Assembly (NCBI GenBank): GCA_002314885.1
Contig: DCHT01000068.1
Location: 1-14,773, forward strand
Length of the DNA: 14,773 nucleotides
Reading direction: 5' to 3'
Source: Bacteroidales bacterium UBA1745
GTDB lineage: Bacteria > Bacteroidota > Bacteroidia > Bacteroidales > UBA932
Shown here: positions 1 through 6,487 of the stretch, one piece after another
Position numbering within the stretch: the first letter of the stretch is position 1
Layout: every line of letters begins with the position of its first letter
Made by a program: the position numbers and the translations under genes
Notes under the pieces: model-generated
Seen by the model: the letters and a program-made list of their open reading frames with translations, nothing else
Told to the model about the DNA's origin: nothing
Database searches by the model: none

Positions 1-1002
1 TCTGCCGACGTGCAAGAGAGCTCCTCACAGAGGAGGAGAGTAGCCGTGATCGGCTCCGGTCCTTCCGGACTGGCTTGCGCGAGCGATTTGGCGAAGATGG
101 GTTACGATGTGACTATTTTCGAGGCTCTGCATAAGGCTGGTGGAGTGCTGGTTTATGGCATTCCTGAGTTCCGCCTTCCTAAGGATGAGGTTGTGGCGTA
201 TGAGGTTGAGGCCGTGAAGAAGCTCGGTGTGAAGATCGAGACTGATGTCGTGGCCGGCCGTACGATTACCATTGACAGTCTCCTCGACGAGGAGGGCTTC
301 GATGCAGTGTTCGTGGGTTCTGGTGCCGGTCTGCCTAAGTTTATGGGCATTCCGGGAGAGAACCTCAACGGTGTGTTCTCAGCGAATGAGTTCCTGACCA
401 GGAATAACCTGATGAAGGCTTTCAAGGAGGATTATCTGACTCCTATCCACGCTGGTAAGAAGTGCGTTGTGGTCGGTGGCGGCAATGTCGCTATGGATGC
501 TGCACGTACTGCTCTGAGGCTTGGTGCTGAGACTACTATCGTATATCGTCGTACCGAGAATGAGCTTCCTGCACGTAAGGAGGAGGTTCACCACGCTCAC
601 GAGGAGGGTGTGCAGTTCGCTATGCTTACCAATCCTGTGGAGATTCTCGGAGATGAGAACGGCTGGGTAAAGGCTGTAAGGTGCATCCGTATGGAGCTCG
701 GCGAGCCTGATGCAAGCGGCCGTCGCAGTCCTATCGAGATACCTGGTTCTGAGTTCGAGATTGAGACCGAGACCGTGATTATGTCCCTCGGTACTTCTCC
801 TAACCCGCTGATTGCCAGGACTACCAAGGGTCTGGAGACCAACCGCCGCGGCTGTCTCGTTGCTGACGAGGTGGGTGCTACTACCCGCAAGGGCGTGTTT
901 GCCGGCGGTGATGCCGTTACCGGTGCCGCAACCGTAATCCTCGCGATGGGTGCAGGCCGCAAGGCTGCCGCTGCCATCGACGAATATCTCAAGACACTCT
1001 AA
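1..1002 (+). CDS. gltA: Glutamate synthase small-chain / NfnB-SudA-like FAD-NAD(P) oxidoreductase, 5' end outside window
   Basis: The reading frame is open from base 1 (first codons encode S-A-D), so this is the C-terminal 333 residues of a protein that is usually about 460-480 aa; the N-terminal iron-sulfur part is missing from the window. Counting from the first codon, an FAD-binding GSGPSG lies at 18-23, followed by GGVLVYGIPEFRLPKDE. The NAD(P)-binding GGGNVAMDAA lies near 159-168, and the C-terminal FAD motif AGGDAVTGAATV near 301-312. These motifs are typical of the GltD/GltA family, which includes NADPH-dependent glutamate synthase small chains and the large subunit of NADH-dependent ferredoxin:NADP oxidoreductase (NfnB/SudA). 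The sequence cannot separate the two roles, because the upstream partner gene is not visible. A GTG at base 10 could be mistaken for a start, but family-conserved sequence must precede it. The next gene starts 3 nt after the stop, implying an operon. Confidence 0.9.
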   Translation, partial: SADVQESSSQRRRVAVIGSGPSGLACASDLAKMGYDVTIFEALHKAGGVLVYGIPEFRLPKDEVVAYEVEAVKKLGVKIETDVVAGRTITIDSLLDEEGFDAVFVGSGAGLPKFMGIPGENLNGVFSANEFLTRNNLMKAFKEDYLTPIHAGKKCVVVGGGNVAMDAARTALRLGAETTIVYRRTENELPARKEEVHHAHEEGVQFAMLTNPVEILGDENGWVKAVRCIRMELGEPDASGRRSPIEIPGSEFEIETETVIMSLGTSPNPLIARTTKGLETNRRGCLVADEVGATTRKGVFAGGDAVTGAATVILAMGAGRKAAAAIDEYLKTL

Positions 1003-1005
1003 GCA

Positions 1006-2076
1006 ATGAAGGGTATTTCTCTCAGACAGCGTCTTGCGCTGGAACTTAACCGCCAGATCATCAAGGACAGGGTGGAGAGGCATCCTCTGCAGCAGCTGTT
1101 CTGGGAGAGTACGCTCCGATGCAATATGCGCTGCCGTCATTGCGGCAGTGACTGCAAGATGGACTCCCTCTCTCCTGATATGCTTTTCGAAGATTTCGAG
1201 AAGGTGCTCAGGAGGGTGAAGGAAGTCTATGATTCCCACCATATTATGGTAGTCATCTCCGGAGGCGAGCCTCTTATGAGGCAGGACCTTGCGGAGTGTG
1301 GAAGGCGCATCTACGAACTGGAGTTCCCGTGGGGTATGGTTACCAACGGCAGGCTCCTGAGCCGCAGCAAGCTTGACGAGCTCAAGCGCAGCGGACTGCG
1401 TTCCATCACTGTCAGCCTCGACGGACTCGAGGAGGACCACAACTGGATGCGCGGCACCGAGGATTCCTTCCAATATGCTTCCGAGGCGGTGCGTATGCTC
1501 GCCAAGGATCCCGATCTCGCCTTCGACGTGGTGACCTGCGTGAACAGGCGTACCCTTGGAAAGCTGGACGAGATCAAGGAGTTCCTGGTTTCCTGCGGCG
1601 TGAAGGGCTGGAGGTTGTTCTCCGTCGTGCCTATGGGCAGGGCCAAGAACGATCCGGAACTTATACTGCAGGGCGGGGAAGTGCGTCAGCTGATGGATTT
1701 CATCGTCCGTACCCGCGAGGAGGGCCGCATCAATGCAAGTTATTGCTGCGAAGGCTTCGTGGGTGAGTACGAGGGCCGCGTGCGCGACTATCTCTACCAC
1801 TGCCAGGCCGGTGTGTCCGTGGGTTCCGTCCTCATCGACGGTTCCATTTCGGCCTGCACCAGCGTCAGAGGCAACTACCATCAGGGAAATATTTACAAGG
1901 ACGATTTTGTCGACGTCTGGGAAAACCGTTTCCAGCCTTATCGCGACCGCGAGTGGATGCGTAAGGGGGAGTGCGGCGAATGCAAGTGGTTCCGTTACTG
2001 CGAAGGCAACGGTATGCATCTGCGCGACGACGACGGCAATCTGATACAATGTAACCTCAAGAAGATCTATGAGTAG
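1006..2076 (+). CDS. Radical SAM/SPASM protein of the rSAM/lipoprotein type
   Basis: This is a 356-aa radical SAM enzyme. The [4Fe-4S]/SAM motif CxxxCxxC is C39-C43-C46, with an additional C50. The GGEP motif is ISGGEPL at 84-90, and ITVSLDG at 134-140 is a typical later barrel strand. The C-terminus is a SPASM-like region: C266-x12-G279-x4-C284, then C323-x2-C326-x5-C332 and a distant C349. A canonical SPASM domain would have a cysteine three residues after C332, and here it is absent. A C247-C248 pair precedes the domain. SPASM proteins commonly modify ribosomally made peptides or proteins. The gene overlaps the next one by 8 nt, and that gene encodes a tiny secreted protein with MYGP repeats, so it is the obvious candidate substrate. 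From memory this matches the NCBIfam 'rSAM/lipoprotein system' enzyme (TIGR04133). The chemistry is unknown to me. Confidence 0.9.
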   Translation: MKGISLRQRLALELNRQIIKDRVERHPLQQLFWESTLRCNMRCRHCGSDCKMDSLSPDMLFEDFEKVLRRVKEVYDSHHIMVVISGGEPLMRQDLAECGRRIYELEFPWGMVTNGRLLSRSKLDELKRSGLRSITVSLDGLEEDHNWMRGTEDSFQYASEAVRMLAKDPDLAFDVVTCVNRRTLGKLDEIKEFLVSCGVKGWRLFSVVPMGRAKNDPELILQGGEVRQLMDFIVRTREEGRINASYCCEGFVGEYEGRVRDYLYHCQAGVSVGSVLIDGSISACTSVRGNYHQGNIYKDDFVDVWENRFQPYRDREWMRKGECGECKWFRYCEGNGMHLRDDDGNLIQCNLKKIYE

Positions 2077-2305
2077 AAAAGCTAGATTCTGCAGGGCCCT
2101 GCTGGTGATGCTGGGCTTTGGCACACTGACCGCCTCCAAGTGCGACGGTCCAGTCGATATGTACGGACCGGCTCCTATGTACGGACCGGATTATGAGAAT
2201 GTGGTGATGTACGGACCTGCGCCGACTTCCAAGGGCTATGTGAACCTTCCGGACGGACAGGACGTGCCTCAGGATCAGGCTGCTGAACCAAAAGAAAACA
2301 AGTAA
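2069..2305 (+). CDS. Small putative lipoprotein with MYGP repeats, likely partner or substrate of the upstream radical SAM protein
   Basis: This 78-aa protein starts with a basic N-terminus and a hydrophobic segment (about residues 9-21), ending in TASKC with Cys25 as the possible lipidated residue. Lysine at -1 is not a normal lipobox residue, so the lipoprotein call is tentative. The remainder is short and probably unstructured. It contains MYGPAP at 31-36, MYGP at 37-40 and MYGPAP at 47-52, then a polar tail ending in EPKENK. The ATG lies inside the end of the radical SAM gene (8-nt overlap), suggesting translational coupling. From memory this resembles the 'radical SAM-associated putative lipoprotein' family (TIGR04134), whose members are often longer. 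The repeated Tyr/Met/Gly/Pro motif is the plausible modification site, which is inference. Confidence 0.8.
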   Translation: MSRKARFCRALLVMLGFGTLTASKCDGPVDMYGPAPMYGPDYENVVMYGPAPTSKGYVNLPDGQDVPQDQAAEPKENK

Positions 2306-2314
2306 GAGACGATA

Positions 2315-3724
2315 ATGGCACAGAAACCATCAATTCCAAAGGGAACAAGGGATTTCGGACCTGCTGAGATGGCGGGTCGCAACTATATTTTCGACACCAT
2401 ACGTGGTGTCTATAAGGCCTATGGCTTTGCTCAGATCGAGACTCCTGCCACTGAGAACCTCAGCACCCTGCTGGGTAAGTACGGCGACGAGGGCGACAAG
2501 CTCCTCTTCCGTATCCTGAATTCGGGTGACGCTTTCTCCGGCATCGATTATGGCCAGTATAAACTCGAGGAAGAGGGTGCTTACGACAGCAAGAAACTCT
2601 CCCTCAAGGTCTGCGAGAAGGGTCTCCGCTACGACCTGACCGTGCCTTTTGCACGCTTCGTGGTGCAGCATCAGAACGACATCACCTTCCCTTTCAAGAG
2701 GTTCCAGATCCAGCCTGTATGGCGTGCTGACCGTCCTCAGAAGGGCCGCTACCGCGAGTTCTATCAGTGTGACGCCGATGTCATCGGCTCCACTTCCCAG
2801 ATCAACGAACTCGAGCTCGTGCAGATCGTGGACACCGTCTTCCAGAAGTTCGACGTGCGCGTCTGCGTGAAGATCAACAACCGCAAGGTGCTCACCGGTC
2901 TCGCTGAGATCTGCGGCTTCCCTGACAAGGTGGTGGACATTACCGTCGCAATCGACAAGATTGACAAGATAGGTCTCGAGGCGGTCGAGGCTGAGATGAT
3001 GGAAAGGGGACTGAGCCAGGAGGCTGTCTCAGTCATCGAGCCTGTGCTCACCCTCACTGGCAGCGCTGCTGAGAAGATCGCCGTTATGCGCGATCTGATG
3101 AACGGCAAGTCAGCTTCCGGCATCGTTTCTGAGACCGGTCTCAAGGGACTCGACGAACTCGAGGAACTCTTCGGCTTCATCGCTGCTGCGGATATCAAGA
3201 ACGAGGTTGAGATCGACCTTTCCCTCGCCCGTGGCCTGAACTATTACACCGGAGCCATCTTCGAGGTGAAGGCTCTCGACTTCCAGATAGGCAGCATCTG
3301 CGGTGGTGGCCGCTACGACAACCTCACCGGCATCTTCGGCCTTCCAGGTATGTCAGGCGTGGGTATCTCCTTCGGTGCTGACCGCATCTATGACGTGCTT
3401 CAGGGCCTGAACAAGTTCCCTTCAGAGGTCAAGTCCTCCACGAGGGTGCTCTTCGCCAATATGGGCGAGGCCGCTTACCTCCTTCCAGTCGTGAAGGCTC
3501 TTCGCGATGCTGGTGTGGCTTGCGAAATCTATCCTGACCAGACCAAGCTCAAGAAGCAGTTCGACTACGCCGACCGCAAGGCCATTCCTTTCCTCTCCAT
3601 CGTAGGTGAGACCGAGGCCGCTGCCGGCGTCATCAACATCAAGAACCTCTCATCCGGCGAGCAGAAGTCCTTCTCCAAGGCGGATGTCGAGGCAATGCTC
3701 GAATTCATTTTGGCGCAGAACTAG
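2315..3724 (+). CDS. hisS: Histidyl-tRNA synthetase
   Basis: This 469-aa class II aminoacyl-tRNA synthetase charges tRNA-His with histidine in the cytoplasm. The N-terminus PKGTRDFGP (8-16) is typical. RYDLTVP is at 105-111, the motif 2 region RADRPQKGRYREFYQCD at 137-153, the histidine-binding LARGLNYYTG at 304-313, GGRYDNL at 331-337, and motif 3 GVGISFGADRI at 348-358. The anticodon-binding domain follows from about 378. The ATG lies 9 nt after the small lipoprotein stop. The TAG stop sits in the left arm of an imperfect palindrome (3711-3743) and shares one base with the GTG start of the next gene. The gene is intact and ordinary in length. Only its location, directly behind a radical SAM cassette, is unusual. 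Confidence 0.97.
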   Translation: MAQKPSIPKGTRDFGPAEMAGRNYIFDTIRGVYKAYGFAQIETPATENLSTLLGKYGDEGDKLLFRILNSGDAFSGIDYGQYKLEEEGAYDSKKLSLKVCEKGLRYDLTVPFARFVVQHQNDITFPFKRFQIQPVWRADRPQKGRYREFYQCDADVIGSTSQINELELVQIVDTVFQKFDVRVCVKINNRKVLTGLAEICGFPDKVVDITVAIDKIDKIGLEAVEAEMMERGLSQEAVSVIEPVLTLTGSAAEKIAVMRDLMNGKSASGIVSETGLKGLDELEELFGFIAAADIKNEVEIDLSLARGLNYYTGAIFEVKALDFQIGSICGGGRYDNLTGIFGLPGMSGVGISFGADRIYDVLQGLNKFPSEVKSSTRVLFANMGEAAYLLPVVKALRDAGVACEIYPDQTKLKKQFDYADRKAIPFLSIVGETEAAAGVINIKNLSSGEQKSFSKADVEAMLEFILAQN

Positions 3725-3743
3725 TGCCACTACTTCTGCACCA
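3711..3743. repeat. Imperfect palindrome at the hisS/transporter junction, copy of the downstream terminator stem
   Basis: The arms 3711-3726 and 3728-3743 pair at 14 of 16 positions around a central C. Bases 3715-3744 match 4656-4685 with a single mismatch in 30 bases. The copy lacks the following T-run (AAT follows instead), so it should be a poor terminator. It contains the hisS stop codon and the GTG start and first codons of the transporter gene. Confidence 0.85.
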
Positions 3744-4665
3744 CAATTTCAAGACTTTCTGGGGCTATGCGGCCGGCATCATCACTGGTGTGGCGTATGG
3801 CCTCAACCCTTTGTTCGCCAAGCCTCTGATGCAGCAGGGCGTTCCGATCGACACCATCCTGTTCTATCGCTATGCCATTTCAGTCGTCCTGCTGGCCATT
3901 ACCATACTGCTGTCGCGGCAGTCTTTCCGGGTCAGCGCCAAGCAGGCCTTGCGACTGCTGATTCTGGGCGTGCTGTACACCTGCAGCAGCATCTTCCTCT
4001 TCTATTCCTATAATTATATATCGTCCGGCGTGGCGACGACCATAGTCTTCCTCTATCCCGTATTCGTGGCTCTGATTATGGTCTTCCTGAAGGTTTACCC
4101 GACCTGGCAGGTGTGGCTTTCCATACTTCTGACCTTCGTAGGAGTAGCCTTCCTGAGCCATTCAGATGCCAGTGAGGGCTTCCGTATGAGCGGCCTGCTC
4201 TTCGCTGCGGCGTCTGCCCTGGTCTATGCCTTCTTCATAGTGATAGTCAACAGAAGCACCAGGATGCGTACCGTCTCGAGCACCGTCCTGACTTTCTATA
4301 CCTTGCTGGTGGGTACTTTCATCTTCCTGAGTATGACCTTGCTGAAGGGACAGTCATTGACTGCTGGGCTTATGCCGTCCGCTGCCCCGACAGGGTCTAT
4401 GCCTATGTGGTCCCGCTGGCTCTGCCTGATCGGTCTGGCTGTGTTCCCGACCATCATCTCCACAGCCACCCTGGCGGCGTCCACCCGCATAATCGGGGCC
4501 GCAAAAGCCTCTGTATTAGGCGTTTTCGAGCCCGTGACCGCCATCGTCGTCGGCACCATAGTATTCCGCGAACCTTTCACTGGCTGGATCGCGGCCGGCA
4601 TAATCATAACGATGGCCGCCATCAGCTTTATGGTGGTGACCAGCAAAAAAGTGGTGCAGAAGTAG
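3724..4665 (+). CDS. DMT-superfamily EamA-type transporter
   Basis: This 313-aa inner-membrane protein has about ten hydrophobic segments in two EamA repeats, roughly residues 12-146 and 156-305. GYAAGIITGVAYGLNPLFAKPL near the N-terminus, and SVLGVFEPVTAIVVG followed by FREPFTGW near 263-288, are typical of the drug/metabolite transporter superfamily. Family members export or import small metabolites, and the substrate cannot be told from sequence. The best start is GTG at 3724, overlapping the hisS stop by one base (TAGTG). The next in-frame ATG would delete the first membrane segment. The first seven codons (MPLLLHH) and the last few codons with the stop are both built from copies of the same palindrome, so the gene ends are unusual. 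Co-transcription with hisS is likely. Confidence 0.9.
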   Translation: MPLLLHHNFKTFWGYAAGIITGVAYGLNPLFAKPLMQQGVPIDTILFYRYAISVVLLAITILLSRQSFRVSAKQALRLLILGVLYTCSSIFLFYSYNYISSGVATTIVFLYPVFVALIMVFLKVYPTWQVWLSILLTFVGVAFLSHSDASEGFRMSGLLFAAASALVYAFFIVIVNRSTRMRTVSSTVLTFYTLLVGTFIFLSMTLLKGQSLTAGLMPSAAPTGSMPMWSRWLCLIGLAVFPTIISTATLAASTRIIGAAKASVLGVFEPVTAIVVGTIVFREPFTGWIAAGIIITMAAISFMVVTSKKVVQK

Positions 4666-4690
4666 TGCCACTACTTCTGCACCACTTTTT
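4646..4690. terminator. Perfect bidirectional intrinsic terminator
   Basis: The arms 4646-4667 and 4669-4690 are perfect 22-bp reverse complements around a single C. The stem has a GC-containing core with A5 on the left and T5 on the right, so it can terminate transcription from the transporter side (+) and from the susD side (-). The transporter stop codon TAG (4663-4665) lies inside the left arm. The susD-like gene ends at 4715, 25 bp further on. Confidence 0.92.
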
Positions 4691-4714
4691 GGGTGCGTCC
4701 GTGCGTCCGGCGGG

Positions 4715-6475
4715 CTAATCGCTCCAGCCGTAGTTCTGGCCGAGGGCCGGATTGATCGCGTTGGCTGTGCGTGGAATAGGGCGGAGATACATCTTGTCGT
4801 CCCAGTTGCGGTCCACGTGGTAGAGCAGTCGACTGTTGCCGCTGATGCCGTATGCACCCTGGGTAGGGTCAAAGTAGGTGATTCCATCCTGCTTGCCGCT
4901 GCCGAAGCAGGTGTCCGGGGTGCCGTTGTCATCGAGGTCCATCAGGACGCCCTGACCTGGGACGTAGATGCCTTCCCAAGGCTTGATGCAGTAATTACCC
5001 AGATGCCAGCGCATCAGGTCGTTCCAACGGCTGTCTTCCATAAAGAGTTCCACGGCCCTTTCCCTGCGTATCTCGATGAGATCTGAGCTGCTCAGACCGT
5101 AGTAGGTCGAGAGCAGAGGGTCGATGGTGGCCGGCTTGGTGCCCACCACGCCTGCCCTCACGCGGAGAGGACGTATGGTCTTGTCCCAGATTGCGTCGGA
5201 GAGCTTCTGGGCTGGGTCGAGTTCGCAGCTGGCCTCGGCGTAGGCGAGGAGCACTTCCGCGAGGCGTATGACAGGGATGCAGGTAGCATTGTTGCCGTTC
5301 ATATGCCTGTCGTCGTCATAGCTGTACTTGATGATTTGGTAGCCGGTGAGGGTGCCGTATGCGTTCGGGGCGTAGGAGCCCACGATGCCGTTCACTTCCC
5401 TTGTGTAGCCCGGAGTGATGATGGTCTGGGCCATACGATAGTCGCGGTCGGCCACCTCGACAGGGAAGAGGTCCTTGCCGTAATTCTTGCTCTCTGTGTA
5501 GCGGCTGCCGTCGAGCCTGAGGTACATATCGGCCATAATCCTGGTCATCGACCAGCGCTGGGAATTCTGGTTCCAGTAGTTCCAGCTCACCTCGTGGCCG
5601 AAGTTCAGGTCGGCGCTGTACTCCCTCTCCCAGATCACCTCGGAACGGTTGACGCTCTCGGAAGTGAAGAGAGCCCTGTAGTTGGTCTTGGACACGCTCT
5701 CGTTGAGCTTGAACGGACCGCTGCCTATGATCTCCTCACAGGCTTTCACGCACTCCTGAAGGTAGAAGGCGCTCTCGTCCGCAGTCCAGGCCTGTCCGGT
5801 GGACGGATTCACGTGGTGATACTTGCGATAGGTGCCCTCATAGAGGCAGAAACGGGCCTTCAGGGCCAGTGCCTTCCATTTGTCGGCCTGCTGGGTGTTG
5901 ACATTCACCTCGCAGTTCTCGGCTGCGTAGTCCAGGTCTTCGAGTATCTTCCTGGCCACGAGTTCGCGGGAATCGCGTGCCTTGTAGAGGGCCAGGGTGT
6001 CGTTCTGGTCGATAGGCTCGTCATACCAAGGCACGTCTCCGAAGGTGCGCATCTTGTAAAAATAGAAGAACGCCCTCCAGAACCTGGCAATGCCCTCGTA
6101 GTGCCTCATCTTTCCCTCGCTCACGCCCTTCGTGTCGCCTATGTGGGCGATGAAGTAGTTGATGCGGTAGAGGTTGGTCCAGTTGGAATAGGACCAGCCG
6201 CTCTGGGAGGATGAAGTCCAGGTTGTCGTGAACAGGCTCAGGCCGTTGCGGGTGGCGCAGACGTCAGTGTAGCTGTCGTTGCTCTCCGCTATGTCCGCTG
6301 CGGCCGGCATCATATTCTGGATGAAACCGTTCGCATAGAGTTTCAGCGAAGTCTCATCGGTGAAGAAGGTGTCCGAATTGATGCTTGCGATGGTGTCTTT
6401 CGTCAGGAAGGCGTCGCAGGCACTCAGGGAACAGAGCGTAAAGGCTATGATTATTGCGTTGAATATCTTTTTCAT
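4715..6475 (-). CDS. SusD/RagB-like outer-membrane nutrient-binding lipoprotein
   Basis: This 586-aa SusD-family protein caps the SusC-type transporter on the cell surface and helps capture substrate. The N-terminus MKKIFNAIIIAFTLCSLSAC gives a clear lipoprotein signal with lipobox LSAC and Cys20 as the lipidated residue. SusD hallmarks are visible: a WRAFFYFYKMRTFGDVPWYDEP stretch around 133-154 (TPR-like helices), RLAEVLLAYAEA at 404-415, and ERAVELFMEDSRWNDLMRW at 472-490. It starts 12 nt after the susC-like stop, so the two are one transcriptional unit. Ligand specificity cannot be read from the sequence. Family members bind glycans, but others serve peptides, nucleosides or other ligands. 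Confidence 0.95.
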   Translation of the reverse strand: MKKIFNAIIIAFTLCSLSACDAFLTKDTIASINSDTFFTDETSLKLYANGFIQNMMPAAADIAESNDSYTDVCATRNGLSLFTTTWTSSSQSGWSYSNWTNLYRINYFIAHIGDTKGVSEGKMRHYEGIARFWRAFFYFYKMRTFGDVPWYDEPIDQNDTLALYKARDSRELVARKILEDLDYAAENCEVNVNTQQADKWKALALKARFCLYEGTYRKYHHVNPSTGQAWTADESAFYLQECVKACEEIIGSGPFKLNESVSKTNYRALFTSESVNRSEVIWEREYSADLNFGHEVSWNYWNQNSQRWSMTRIMADMYLRLDGSRYTESKNYGKDLFPVEVADRDYRMAQTIITPGYTREVNGIVGSYAPNAYGTLTGYQIIKYSYDDDRHMNGNNATCIPVIRLAEVLLAYAEASCELDPAQKLSDAIWDKTIRPLRVRAGVVGTKPATIDPLLSTYYGLSSSDLIEIRRERAVELFMEDSRWNDLMRWHLGNYCIKPWEGIYVPGQGVLMDLDDNGTPDTCFGSGKQDGITYFDPTQGAYGISGNSRLLYHVDRNWDDKMYLRPIPRTANAINPALGQNYGWSD

Positions 6476-6487
6476 ACCTAATATATA

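Noticed and set aside
10..12. GTG as the start of the first gene
   Set aside because: The frame is open to the window edge, and the family has over 100 further N-terminal residues, so the gene is simply cut by the window.
379..2139. Long open frame on the - strand opposite the gltA-like and radical SAM genes (586 codons)
   Set aside because: It has no recognisable domain and lies antisense to two clear genes; biased codon use in GC-rich DNA explains such frames.
4693..4709. Tandem TGCGTCCG repeat between terminator and susD-like stop
   Set aside because: Two copies of an 8-base unit in GC-rich DNA are too weak to call a functional repeat.
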